Assembly (NCBI GenBank): GCA_051294375.1
Contig: JBJCIZ010000207.1
Span: forward strand, 6,731 to 70,730
Reading direction: 5' to 3'
DNA length: 64,000 nt
Source: Paraspadella gotoi
Lineage: Eukaryota > Chaetognatha
Shown: one piece after another, positions 24,249 through 35,372 of the stretch
How the letters are laid out: each line of letters opens with the position of its first letter
Numbering within the stretch: the stretch's first letter is position 1
Translations under genes and position numbers: made by a program
The notes under the pieces: model-generated
Told to the model about the DNA's origin: nothing
The model's database searches: none
What the model saw: the letters and a program-made list of their open reading frames with translations, nothing else

Positions 24249-25020
24249 TGTGCTGTGGGATAAGGCCGCTACGTGGCTGAAGATGACCCTGTCCGTAATT
24301 CTATAACCCCTCTAGCCAAGCCCCATTGGAACGGCTGTCCCTGGCGCTTGGAACCAGGCTTGAGGTTTTGCCATGCCCCCAAGGCGGCTTACGGCGCGTC
24401 CTCACGCCTTCCCGCTAGGGTACGCGTACCTCTGGTTGGATTTGAAACCGTACATAGTGGTCATGAGCTTGATGCTTTTACTCAATGCAGCCACCGCCTG
24501 GGCTCCAACAACTGAAAGCGTCACCTGATTCTTTGGCGGGCGTGCAACCTAGCAATGACTTCCCCGACTACATGCCCCCCCAGATTGTAAACCCACCCTG
24601 CCACTGCTTCCAGTGGAGGGCGGGGAAGCAATCTCAGCTAGACCAAGGCCCTGGAATCAGAAGGTTGGAATACGCTCGACAGGGATGGGCCTCACCAGTG
24701 TGGATAAGGCGCTACGTGCGCGCTGAAGATGCACTGTCCGCTAACTTCTTATAACCCCTCTAGCATCCATGGAACGCGGTCCCTGCGCTGAACCCAGCGC
24801 CTTGCAGGGTTTGCCATGGCCCCAAGGCGGCTTACGGCCCGCTACTCACGTCCTAATCCACGACTAGGCGTAAGGTACCTGCGTTAGGGACTTGAACCGA
24901 CGGTACCTAGTGCGGTCATTTGCAGCTTGATGGCTTTACTCAATGAGCAAACCGCGTCACAACTTGAAAGTTGTCATGATTCTTGGCGGGCTGTTTGCAA
25001 CTTAGCCAATGGCCCGACTA
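24249..25020 (-). mobile_element. Two tandem tRNA-derived SINE-like copies, present only in block B
   Basis: Two copies (about 24,250-24,620 and 24,700-25,020) share TAACCCCTCTAGC and CCCCAAGGCGGCTTACGG. Both are related to 41,850-42,135. On the minus strand a pol III B-box-like GGTTCAATCCC is clearest in the 41.9-kb copy. The block interrupts the core repeat; block A reads straight through at about 18,285. Both copies carry many indels. Confidence 0.65.
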
Positions 25021-25568
25021 CCTATTCCACTTCCTTCACCGATTTCCATCGTAAAAGCTTCATATCTCAGCTCAATCACACACTTCTCTCTACCTCACAC
25101 CCATCAAATTTCATTTTCCAAATCCATCCCTCCTAATCACGACGCAATTGGAGTCTTTTGCTTAAGCGTGGACTGGCACGGACATCGCTTCCCTTTAACG
25201 TCCATTCCAAACTTTTGTAACTTTTTATTGCTAAAAATAGATTTTTTTACTGTATTTTTAATAGTATAATAACTTTTTCCACATAATTATATAACAAATG
25301 TTGCTAACTCTTATTATTACTGCGTAAATTATCACTAACACGTTATAAAAAGCATATGATGTAAAACAGAATACAAGTGTTCCGTTCTACCCCAATTTAA
25401 TTTTAGCTATGTAAAAAATAATTGAATTATTTTTTCATGGTATTGAAGAGATAGTAATTATTGTTGTGTTAGTGACAGAACCGTTGAATATAAGCAGTCC
25501 CTGAGCTTCGGATCAGGCTGTATTACCGTGTTACAGGCGGGTTAAGTGCCCCGTCCTTAACTGCAAGA

Positions 25569-25638
25569 CGGCCACCGGGCTAGAACCCCGGACCTTTCGG
25601 TTGGGAGGCAAATAACTTGCCTCCGGCACCAGTGGCCG
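25569..25638 (-). ncRNA. tRNA-like element without D arm
   Basis: On the minus strand, a 7-bp acceptor-like stem (CGGCCAC/GTGGCCG) encloses three elements. They are a long hairpin (GGAGGCAA/TTGCCTCC), a small ACC-GAAA-GGT hairpin in variable-loop position, and a perfect T arm (CCGGG-GTTCTAG-CCCGG). There is no D arm, no U33 and no normal 7-base anticodon loop. I therefore read it as a tRNA-derived repeat head (B box GGTTCTAGCCC) rather than a decoding tRNA. Confidence 0.45.
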
Positions 25639-26037
25639 CTGATAAACGGTTGGTGGATTTTAGTCCACCATACATCCCCCCCTCCCGTAGGGAGAAGTCT
25701 GTTGCGTCTCTTCAGTGAATTGTTGTTGTTGGTGGAAAGTGTGTCACCAAGTTGAGGCATGTTGCCTGTTGTGTTGTTGGTGGAAAGTGAATCGCCAGGT
25801 TGAGGCATGTCGCCTGAAAGTGTTGCTGTTGTGTTCGGAAGTCAGGCTCACCAATGAAGAGATAGTAATTATTGTTACGTGTGAGTGACAGAACCGTTCA
25901 ATATAAGCAGTCCCTGAGCATCGGATCAGGCTGTAACACCGTGTTACAGGCGGGTTAAGTGCCCCGTCCCTCTTAACTGCTAGGCGGCCACCGGGCTAGA
26001 ACTCACAAATTGTATTCTAATTCACAAACGTCAAGCG

Positions 26038-26073
26038 CTGATGAAGGCTCGAAATTGTGAGCCGAAACATGTC
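26038..26073 (+). ncRNA. Hammerhead-like ribozyme motif (copy 4)
   Basis: Block B counterpart of 19,274-19,310. It has the same core boxes and stem II, with one base fewer in the loop and one more G after the GUC triplet. An ATAAAAATTGTTG tail follows. Confidence 0.65.
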
Positions 26074-26601
26074 TGGCTTTCTCACAAATAAAAATTGTTG
26101 TAAAAAATTCAAAACTTTGCTAAATTATTTTTTTCGAAATAAATTAGTAGTCTCGTCAATTAGATATTAATATTCCATTGTCATATTACGTCAAAATTGA
26201 CTGTGACAGCAGCAGCCGAATGCTGTAACTTTAATAATGGAAAGTCAAGTTGGTGAAATAATAAATGACCCCAAAAAAAATTATAAAATATCTATACACA
26301 ATTTTTTTATTTCATTTTATATGTCAGTATTCCGAATTACCCCTGTTCCGAATTACCCCACACTACCCTATTAAATGTAAATTGAAGCTGCAACAAATAC
26401 AACAATTAATTAAATAATTATCTAATTAGCTTACCGCTAATGATCGTGGGCAGATCCTGCATTGTTTGCTCAATAAATGTTATAAATAACTTGGTTACGG
26501 ACATATTTCATATTGTGTTATAGTTTATATATATAATATATATAGTTTTTAACTTTTAATTTCTTTTTCGATATTTTGTGTTTTTTATCTTTTCCACTTA
26601 G

Positions 26602-26970
26602 TATCAATGGAATAGCAAACAGCTTCCCCGCGGTTGGGTTGGTCTTCGCAACCTGGGCAACACTTGCTACGCCAACAGCGTCATACAGTCTCTTCGCGCT
26701 TGTGCCGAATTTTCGCGCGACGTGCTGGAAATCGCGCCGCCTCCGAGCACCGGGGCGCCGTCTTCTTCCGATTTCGCCCTAAAACAGGCGATGCACGACC
26801 ACGCTCTGGTGGTCAAGTTTCAGACTATGCTGACCAACCTGGTTTTTTCGCAACAGCCCATCTATGACCCGACACGCTTCCTTTTTGAATCACGGCCTCC
26901 TTGGTTTGGGCAGGGATCGCAGCAGGATTGTTCCGAATTCTTAAAATACTTTCTCGATCAGCTTCACGAG
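26602..26970 (+). CDS. USP38: USP38-like deubiquitinase, internal exon with catalytic Cys
   Basis: An exon of exactly 123 codons, flanked by acceptor CCACTTAG and donor CACGAG|GTTCG, phase 0 at both ends. It encodes the start of a ubiquitin-specific protease (USP) domain. The Cys box NLGNTCYANSVIQSL has the nucleophile Cys at exon residue 22, and a Q/D box (GSQQDCSEFLKYFLDQLHE) closes the exon. USPs of this family cleave isopeptide bonds between ubiquitin and substrate lysines. Joined in phase 0 to 32,390, it gives a layout like animal USP38/USP35: Cys box, Q box, FGGK, zinc ribbon, His box. The gene's N-terminal region (several hundred residues in vertebrate USP38) must lie upstream and I could not find its exons. 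Codons are GC-rich in an AT-rich setting. Confidence 0.93.
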
Positions 26971-28099
26971 GTTCGTTTTTATCGTTTTATAATTCATTTC
27001 TATTTTAACGTTTTCGTTTGTTTTTTTGGTTTTTTTATTGTCGCAAACGCTAAGCGATATTGTAACGCTTTTGCGCATAAGTGGCGTCGGCGTTGTCGTC
27101 GGCGTCGGCGTTCCAAATTATAGATCGCCTTTTTTATGATTAAATTTGGGTGTATGAAGCTGATAATTTATATACAGCTTTTCATCATCGATGTGCTTAA
27201 AATTGAGTCTGGACAGTTATTAAATATGTTTTGTTTATGTTTTATATAAATAAACAAATTTTCTCTCTTTTATTTTTATATTTTTTTCTCTCTCTCTTTT
27301 CTCTTTTAATTACATGTCTCTCTCCTCTCTCTTTTGCCTAGTCACTGATTCATAAGGAAAAAACAAGTCTGCAGCTGGCTCTGCAGGGGCTTATTCTTTT
27401 TCTCTCTTTTCTCCTGCTGCTTCTGCTGCTGCCTTTGATTCTTTTTTTCTGGGTGCCTCTGCTGCTGCCGCTGCTGATTCGTTCTGAAAGATCTTTTGAT
27501 TATTGCCCCAACATATTCTTCCAAATTTACATCCAAGATTTTCGTGGATTTTTTTCTAAATATCAATCAGAATAATATTTTTTTTATCGAACCATGACCG
27601 GCGAAGCCGGTTCAGGCTTGATTTTGTTTCGGTCAGCTTCTTTGTGACGTCGTCGTCCGTCACGCTTTTTTGTATAAAAACTACTACGCTTTTATAGGTT
27701 TGGCTGTGACTTACCGGTTTTTTTTAAATAAAAATTATTATGAATTATGATAAAGTTTTACAAAAGTGTGCGATCATAGTAAGTTAAAAATTTAGATATG
27801 GCTTCTCATCTTGAAATAGCTTTGATATTTTCTTATTACATTTGGATTTAAGTATTTTTTTGTTTGAATTTTCCACTTCATGATTTACTGCAATATGCAA
27901 ATGAGATTATAGTACTCATTTTAATATCCAAATTAGTATATAGAAATGCTTTAATCTAATTTACATATTGCAGTATATAATATTGAAGATGAAATTCAAA
28001 AAAAATTTTTTAATCTGTAATAAAAATGGGAACTCAAAGGAACCTTTTAATGAGAAGCTATATCTCAATTTTAATACAATAAAAATAAAATCTTTTACA

Positions 28100-29900
28100 A
28101 GCTGCGATTGTTTTTCAATAATGCTTTATGTTTTTGTTCTTGTTTTCATATTTTTTTGTTTTTGTTTTTACGCATTATCTTTGAACGTTTTATTAATATT
28201 GTTTTTCGTTTATGCTTTATATTTTTTGTTTTTGTCTTTGTTGTCATATTTTTTGTTTTTATTTTTACGCATATATCAAAAAATAAAAATTACAAATTTA
28301 AAATAAAAACTATTGCTTCTCTTGACATTTGACATTTTTGTTTTTAGTTTTTTCCGGTTTTATGATTTTTACATTTGATCCTTAAACGTTCTTGAACGTT
28401 ATTTTTTATAGTTTCTTATGATTAGTTCATAACATTTATTAATGATTTTAAACGTTAGTGTCTTTTGTTTTTATTGAATTTCAATATGTAGTTTAGTTTT
28501 ACTTGTTTTCCAGTCTTGACGTTCTTGAACATTATTTTTTATAGTTTCTTATGAATTAGTTCATAACATTTATTAATGATTTTAAACGTTAAAAAAAATT
28601 TTAGAAAAGATGGTGTCTTAGTGTCTTTTGTTTTTATTGAATTTCAATATGTTAGTTTAGTTTTTACTTATTTTCCAGTCTTGAACGTTCTTGAACGTTA
28701 TTTTTTATAGTTTCTTATGAATTAGTTCATAACATTTATTAATGATTTTAAACGTTAGTGTCTTTTGTTTTATTGAATTTCAATATGTAGTTTAGTTTTT
28801 ACTTGTTTTTCCAGTCTTTTAAATGTTAGGGTCTTTTGTTTTTATTGATTTCAATACATAGTTTAGTTTTCCAGTCTTTTACACTATTACTGTGTTTATG
28901 ATTATGTCAATACTGTTTTTGGTATTATAAAAAAAAAAAAAAAAATATTAGTGTTATTATTATTTATTATTTATTTATTTATTTATTATTTATTATTTAT
29001 TTATTATTATTATTTCAAATTTTTTATTAGTGTCTTTTTCTGTTGATCTGAGTGCTTATATTTATATATATATTTATATGTATATATATATATATACTGA
29101 TTATAGTTTGATATTTCTATTCATAGCAAATGTGGTCCCTCTGCCTTTACTTTAACATATTAAACACTTTTATAATGTTTTAGTTTATTTTTTGCTCTCA
29201 TGTTTTCATTAATGCTTTATATTTTTTTGTTTTTGTTCTTGTTTTCATATTTTTTTGTTTTTGTTTTTATGCATTATCTTTGAACGTTTATTAACATTGT
29301 TTTTCGTTTATGCTTTATATTTTTTGTTTTTGTCTTTGTTGTCATATTTGTTGTTTATTTTTACGCCATTATCAAAAAATAAAAATTATAATTTAAAATA
29401 AAAGCTATTGCTTCTCTTGACATTTGACATTTTCGTTTTTTAGTTTTTCCGGTTTTATGATTTTACATTTGATCTTTGAACGTTCTTGAACGTTATTTTT
29501 TATAGTTTCTTATGTATTAGTTCATAACATTATAATGATTTTAAACGCTAGTGTCTTTTGTTTTTATTGAATTTCAATATGTCGTTTAGTTTTTACTTGT
29601 TTTCCAGTCTTTTAAACGTTAGTGTCTTTTGTTTTTATTGAAAAAAAAAATTGCCTTTTTAGAAAGATAATTTTAATAAATTAGTTTTTACTTTTAAATA
29701 AAAAAAAAATAATGTTGCTTCCTTTTTATACTTGATGTTTTTTTGGTTTAAAAATTTGAATTTTAAACGTTCTTGAACGTTATATTTTATAGTTTCTTAT
29801 GAATTAGTTCATAACATTTTATTTATGAGTCAATTTAAACGTTAGTGTCTTTTGTTTCTGTTGAATTTTAATAGTTTAGTTTTACTTGTTTACTGCTTTC
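28100..29900 (+). repeat. Tandem array with GAAnnTTCnnGAA sites
   Basis: A unit of ~130-165 bp (ACGTTCTTGAACGTTATT, then TATAGTTTCTTATG, AACGTTAGTGTCTTTTG, TTCAATATGTAG) is repeated about six times, at 28,385, 28,517, 28,681, partly 28,815, 29,475 and 29,765. A larger segment, 28,100-28,400, is repeated at 29,200-29,480. Two units carry GAACGTTCTTGAACGTT, a three-part heat-shock-element pattern. Confidence 0.8.
28920..29100. repeat. Poly-A, TTAT and TA microsatellites
   Basis: An A run at 28,930, irregular (TTAT)n at 28,960-29,020, and (TA)n near 29,060-29,097. Confidence 0.9.
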
Positions 29901-29914
29901 TAGTTTTTTACACT

Positions 29915-30982
29915 TTCTTTCTTTCTCTCTCTCTCTCTCTCTCTCTTTATCTCTTTTTTTACAAAAAAAAAATTTATTCACTTTTTTTTTCACCACCGTC
30001 ACTAGGCGACGAGTAAACGAGTAAACTAGTTCCGGCTCTCTCTCTCTCTCTCTCTTGTGTGATCGTTCTTTTTTTGAAAAATTATGAATATGTTTTTCCT
30101 TCTAAAAACTTTTATTATCGCCATTTATTCGGGGCTTTTTTCTCAATACAAAATCCCAAATTTACATCCGAGATTTTCGTGGACACATTTTATAAAAAGT
30201 AAAGAATAACTTATAATGACATGCATTGTCACATGTAAATCAGCTAATGTGACCTATTATATATGTGGCACTATTGCTGAATAATATAATTACATGCATC
30301 ATATTTTTATTTATTATTGTAACTTTGGACCGGTTGGCCCACTATTGGCAAATTATATCTAAAATAGGAGTTGATAAGAGAAATATAGTCAAATTAAACA
30401 TACTTTTTTGTTTTTCTTAAATTATTAAATTTATAAATATTTTTAGTGTATATATATTAATCATTTTTATCTTTTTTTTAAATAATAATTATTTGAGTTG
30501 TGATAACTATTTATAAATTAATTAAATATGCAAATATAAAAATTTGACCTCGTCTGGTTTCTTCCTAAAAAAAGAACAATTTTTTCTCTCTCTTTCTCTC
30601 TCTCTCTCTTTTTTTTTCCTTCTAAAAACTTTTTATTATCGCCATTTATTCCGCGCTTTTTTCTCAATACAAAAATCCCAAATTTACATCCGAGATTTTC
30701 GTGGATTTTTTGTTACAAAAAAAATTATTCACTTTTTTTTTCAGCACCGTCACAAGGCGACGAGTAAACGAGTTCCGGCTCTTCTCTTTCTCTCTATCTG
30801 TCTCTTTTTCTCTCTCTCTCTCTTTCTCTCTATCTCTTTTTTTTTTAACAAAAATAATTTTTTAGTCACTTTTTTTTCACGACGAGTAAACGATTAAACG
30901 AGTTCCTGCTCTCTCTCTCTCTGTCTTTCTTCTCTCCCTCTCTCTCTCTCTCCCTCTCTCATTCTCTCTCTCTCAATAACTC
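29915..30982 (+). repeat. CT tracts and short tandem segments
   Basis: Repeated (CT)n runs are interleaved with copies of a segment with CACCGTCAC..GGCGACGAGTAAACGAG (30,000, 30,750, 30,880) and CAAATTTACATCCGAGATTTTCGTGG (30,155, 30,680). The latter also recurs at 20,820 and 59,280. Confidence 0.75.
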
Positions 30983-31370
30983 ATCGCGTCAATGAATGAC
31001 TAGCATCGCATCAATGAATGACTATCGATGATCATGATACTATCATCGCATCATGAATGACTATCATCGCATCAATGAATGACTATCATCGCATCAATGA
31101 ATGACTATCATCGCATCAATGAATGACTATCATCGAATCAATGAATGACTATCATCGCATCAATGAATGACTATCACCATCATGATGACTATCATCGCAT
31201 CAATGAATGATTATCATCATCAATGAAGTACTATCATCACATCAATGAATGATTATCATCGCATCCATCATTTGTTATCATCGCATCAATCCTTTGGTTA
31301 TCAATCGCATCAATATTGTTATCATCGCATCAATATTTGGTTATCATCGCATCAATATTGTTACATCAAA
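30983..31370 (+). repeat. 22-bp minisatellite
   Basis: About 17 imperfect units of TGACTATCATCGCATCAATGAA. Decayed units of the same family are at 59,440-59,650. Confidence 0.9.
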
Positions 31371-31959
31371 GCAGGCTCGATCCTATTGCTTTTAAGATTT
31401 TTTCAATATATATTTACTTTATTATTTTACTTTACTTCATTTTACTTCACTTTAGTCTTTACTTCATTCGTAGTCTGATTCAAGTTTCACTTTGTCTTGT
31501 CTTTGTCTTTGTCTCTGGTTGTTACTACCTTCGGGGCATGGGACCTGGATGCTTTCTCAAACTTAAAATATTTCGCCAAACTCCAAGCAACGAATGCAGG
31601 CTTAGATATCGGCAAAACGTCTAAGCACTTTTTTTGAGAGACTTTCTGTCTGCCTTCAGCGCGAGAACGGGACCTGCTCGCTTCCCGAAGTCCCGTGATT
31701 GAGTTGCCGTCTCATGTGGACGGAGTTGCTTGACTTTGTCTCCCGATCTCTTCTTCTTTTTCATTTTTATCTTCCCCTTATTTGTTCTCGTTTATTGTTG
31801 ACATAAGTTATTTTTGCAACCATTCCCGCAATTATTTGTTTGCTCGGTTTTCTTTCAGAAAAAAAAAAAAAAAACTTTGTCTTTTGTCTGGGAATGTTGA
31901 TAGTGTTTAGAGAGGTCGCATTCGATCAAACTGCTCGCTTATGCGGGCTAAAAGTAAAA

Positions 31960-32098
31960 CAATAATGTCAATAATAATAATAAATAATAATAAATAATAA
32001 TAAATAATAATAAATAAATAAATAATAATAATAAATAATAAGTAAAACAATAATGTCAATAATAATAATAAACAATAATAACAACAATAAAACAATAA
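31960..32098 (+). repeat. AAT-type microsatellite
   Basis: Irregular (AAT)n/(AATA)n, with AAACAATAATGTCAATAATA repeated at 31,958, 32,045 and 32,089. Confidence 0.9.
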
Positions 32099-32389
32099 TG
32101 TCTCTCCAGACTTAGCACTTGCTAAAAATTAAACTCGAAAATAAGTTATTTTACTGTTTTATATTTATTATTCTTTTTTTTTTTCTTTCTGTTTATAAAT
32201 TAATTTTCTTTTCTCAAATTTGATTTTTTTAGTATCAAAATTTGTCGTTAATCTAGATTTTTCTTATGCAATTGCGACCATCCCTTATGCTTTTAAGATT
32301 TTTTGACAATAAACGAATTTGGCTTAATTCATTCCATTATCTTGGTTTTCGATTTTTCAATTTTTTCAATAATATTAATTGGAATTTAG

Positions 32390-34097
32390 GTGGAACGCCG
32401 TACTTTGTCAGAATCGAACAAAGACTCTGCCTCCACAATAAAGCCAGACGCCGACGCTGGTTGCGCAATCAACAATGAAGCCACCGAGGTAGTTGGCTCA
32501 AAGCGGACGACTGTGTCGCGTCGATTTGGCGGTAAGCTCCTTCATTCCTTCTCCTGTCACGAGTGTGGAAACGTCTCTCGTCGCGACGAAGTCTTTACCG
32601 ATCTCCCTCTCGCCTTTGTCGACGCCGCGGAGCAGGAGCCGGAGTCTCAAGGCGTTGATGGCTGCGTCATGAGCGGCGACGGCGGCGGCGGTGACGAGTC
32701 TCAGGAAGAAGGACGACCTTCTAAGGTTTTGCGAAAAGAAATGGCAAAGGTGGAGAAAGAAGAGATAGGAGAGAACGTCATCAACTCGGAAATATTTTAC
32801 GACGCAGTAACGCATTCATCTTCTGAAATTGACGTCGTCGGTGTAGACCAAGAGTTGGCCTCTTTTGCGCCTCCAAAGCTCGACGCCGCGTCTTTTGATC
32901 CTTTCGCCGTCTCAAAGAAACTCGAGGCGATTTGGGCGACGGGTGACGCCGACGATACAGGCTTTCGTCGGTGCTGGGATCGCGCCGAAGAGGAGGAGCC
33001 TATGGAAGTGGGAAGACCGGAGGCGGCGTTGGGAGACGATAATCTAATTCCCTCGTCGACGCCATCACCAACTCTCGGAAACGCCGGAGTCTTTCGTCCA
33101 AGCTTTTCCGCTCCATTAAAAGCCGCGGGGCCCGCCGTGGCACTCGCCGCCCCCGCCGCTCCCTCGGTCCCGACGCTGCCTCATTCGTATTCTCTTCAGA
33201 AATTACTGTCATCCTTTTTACGGCCAGAGACTCTTCAGGGAGATAACGCCTACCAATGCGAGCGCTGCGGCGGTCTGCGCAGCGCCACTCATCGTGTCGG
33301 CGTTGCGGTGGCCCCTCAATACCTCATCTTGACGCTGCTGAGATTCAAATTCGACGCGAAAACGCAGACCAAATGGAAAATCAGCGCCGCTGTAGAGATT
33401 CCCGAGGAATTAGAGTTGCCTATCGAAAATGAAGAGGCGACTAGAAAAGAAGATGGAGAGGGAGACACCTCCAAGATCTCTACCTCATCTTCGGTCTCCT
33501 ACCAAATCCTTTCTGTGATCGTCCACGTAGGTGGCTCAACCGACTCTGGTCATTACTACACATACGTTCGGACTCGGCCCGAGGCCGACGTCGTCATGGT
33601 TCCTGCCAAAGAGGGCTGGGTCATGTACAACGACTGTTACGTTCGCGGCGTCAACCCCATTGATATTGCATAGCCGTTTTCTTTAAGCGGGAAGCGGTGC
33701 GCCGGGGCCCTTCTGCCGCCAGCCGAGACACTCCTTACGTTCTCATTTACGTGCGGAATCTGTTGGAGGCTTCGACGCGAGTAGATCTGCCTGGATTCTC
33801 GATGGCGCCGACGCCGCGCGACTCTACCCGTGAACTCGTTGCCTTGAAAACCTTCAGTGGCTCAAAGCACGGGAGCGCTCCAAGTCGGGCGTCGGGATTA
33901 GCCATTTTGCTCAGCGGCCGCGTGCCGTCGCGTTTGCGCATGCCTGCCGGAAACTGCCTCCCGGGGGACCACGATGGCCGAAGGACGACGATGAAGACAA
34001 GGGTGGAGGGGGCGGTGGTCGAACGGGCAGAGGGGGCGGTCCATGCGGAGGGCCCACCTTTGGCGGCTTGGGAAACGGACCGAGATTTGTGTTTTAA
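32390..34097 (+). CDS. USP38: USP38-like deubiquitinase, last exon (two apparent frameshifts)
   Basis: The frame opens at the acceptor GGAATTTAG|G in the phase left by the upstream exon. It runs 427 codons: FGGK near residue 46, zinc-ribbon half CHEC (C56, C59), and a long acidic/Pro-Ala insert (residues 75-265). Then come the second half CERC (C290, C293), the conserved YLILTLLRFKFD, the His box GGSTDSGHYY (H388) and the Asn/Asp box VMYNDCYV (N414/D415). A TAG at 33,671 ends this frame. The family's C-terminal parts follow in other frames. DTPYVLIYVRN (near 33,727) is in the next frame. From about 33,850 a third frame carries ENLQWLKARER and a Gly-rich tail ending GNGPRFVF with a TAA at 34,095. 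Vertebrate USP38 also ends in a Gly-rich, VF-terminated tail. Two single-base errors (near 33,660-33,675 and 33,820-33,850) would explain this. A recent pseudogene is less likely given the intact catalytic region. Confidence 0.92.
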
Positions 34098-34199
34098 TTA
34101 CTTTTCCTGTCTGTGTTAAGTTTCTTGTTTTATTAATATTATTATCTTGAGGGGTATTGAAGGCATGAAGAAATAGAGGGAAAATAATGGAACAGTAAC

Positions 34200-34640
34200 T
34201 TTTTATCGTCGCTTAGCGTTTGCGATGATATTGCAACGCTTTTGCCCGTAAGTGGCGTCGTCGTCGTCGTCGGCGGCGTTCCAAATTATAGATCGCCTTT
34301 TTTATGATTAAATTTGGGTGTATGAAGCTGAAAATTTATATACAGCTTCTCATCATCGATGAACTTAAAATTGAGTCTGGACAGTTATTAAATATTTTGT
34401 TTACGTTTTATCAAAACAAACAAATTTTCTCTTTTATTTTCATATTTCTTTCTTTCTCTCTTTTCTCTTTTAATTACATGTCTCTCTCCCTCTCTCTTTT
34501 CCCTAGTCACTGATTCATAACATAAGGGAAAAAAACGAGTCTGCAGCTGGCTCTTTAGGGGCCTATTCTTTTTCTCTCTTTCCTCCTGCTACTTCTGCTG
34601 CTGCCTTTTGATTTCTTTCTTTTTTTTCTCTCTGCGTTTT
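34200..34640 (+). repeat. Dispersed repeat, same family as in the USP38 intron
   Basis: It matches 27,015-27,430 and 20,260-20,640 closely: GCGATGATATTGCAACGC, then (GTC)n, AAATTATAGATCGCC, AAATTGAGTCTGGACAG, CT-rich, CTGCAGCTGGCTC. A module at 34,755-34,830 (AATTTGTCGTCAATCCAG and TGCGATTGCGACGATCC) also occurs at 18,080, 24,040 and 32,240. Confidence 0.8.
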
Positions 34641-34839
34641 TATTTAAAAAAAATTGAAATAGGATTCAAAAAACTGTAACTTTAATTTATAATTTATAAA
34701 ATATAATTTTTCTTTCTGTTTATAAATTTTCTTTTCTCAAATTTTATTTTTTGTAGTATCAAAATTTGTCGTCAATCCAGATTTTTCTTATGCGATTGCG
34801 ACGATCCTTATGCTTTAAGATTTTTTCTTTACTCGATAA

Positions 34840-35372
34840 ACTGGAGGGAGTGGATATCTCTCAAACTAGGAGTTGGAATCAGCTCAGCTATGAGTAATAA
34901 ATGCAGGAAGTTTAGCTTGTGTCCCCATTGGACGGATTTTTAAAAATTTAAAAAAATTGCGCTCAGCACCCTAAAAAATGTTTGTACAATATTTGCTTTA
35001 GCGCAGTTATTAATGAAGCTTGCCCTATCATTTTTTGCTCATAAATACTCCGAGACGAGACCTACATAATGATGTAATAAAATTTTTGAATTAATTTTAT
35101 TCTTTTGGTTTCAATAATTAATTTAGTCAAAATAATATTCCAAAGTCAGGGGCAAGATAGCTTATTTATTAAATGAATGGATAATTTTTATATTGGTTGT
35201 ACCAATTTCCTTCAAAAGTATTCTGAAAATATCGAAGGTAATTGTTTCCTTTTTTATACAAAATGATACATTGAACAAGAGAAGTTTTAATAAATAACAA
35301 ATAAAATCTTTAAAAAATATTTTAAATACCAAAAATATTTTTTCAATATTATAAAAATATATTATAGTCAGA
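34840..35372. other. AT-rich stretch, nothing recognised
   Basis: No exon or named element was found. Confidence 0.5.

Larger units (their letters stand above)
23655..27990 (+). repeat. Duplicate block B (copy of 17,690-21,315)
   Basis: The partner of block A, holding the intact USP38 exon. It is continuous with the downstream intron and the last exon at 32,390, so it is probably the primary locus. Confidence 0.9.
26971..32389 (+). other. USP38 intron (5.4 kb), repeat-filled
   Basis: GT...AG intron between the two USP38 coding exons, phase 0 (GTTCGT donor, GGAATTTAG acceptor). It contains the CT/CTG-rich repeat (27,015-27,480), a tandem array with heat-shock-element-like sites (28,100-29,900), CT tracts, a 22-bp minisatellite and an AAT microsatellite. 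No coding exon is visible inside. Confidence 0.85.

Noticed and set aside
28108-28332. Hydrophobic ORFs (Phe/Leu-rich) in the USP38 intron
   Set aside because: Produced by T-rich tandem repeats; not membrane proteins.
30983-31370. CRISPR-like regular repeats
   Set aside because: Units are directly adjacent with no spacers; an ordinary minisatellite in a eukaryotic intron.
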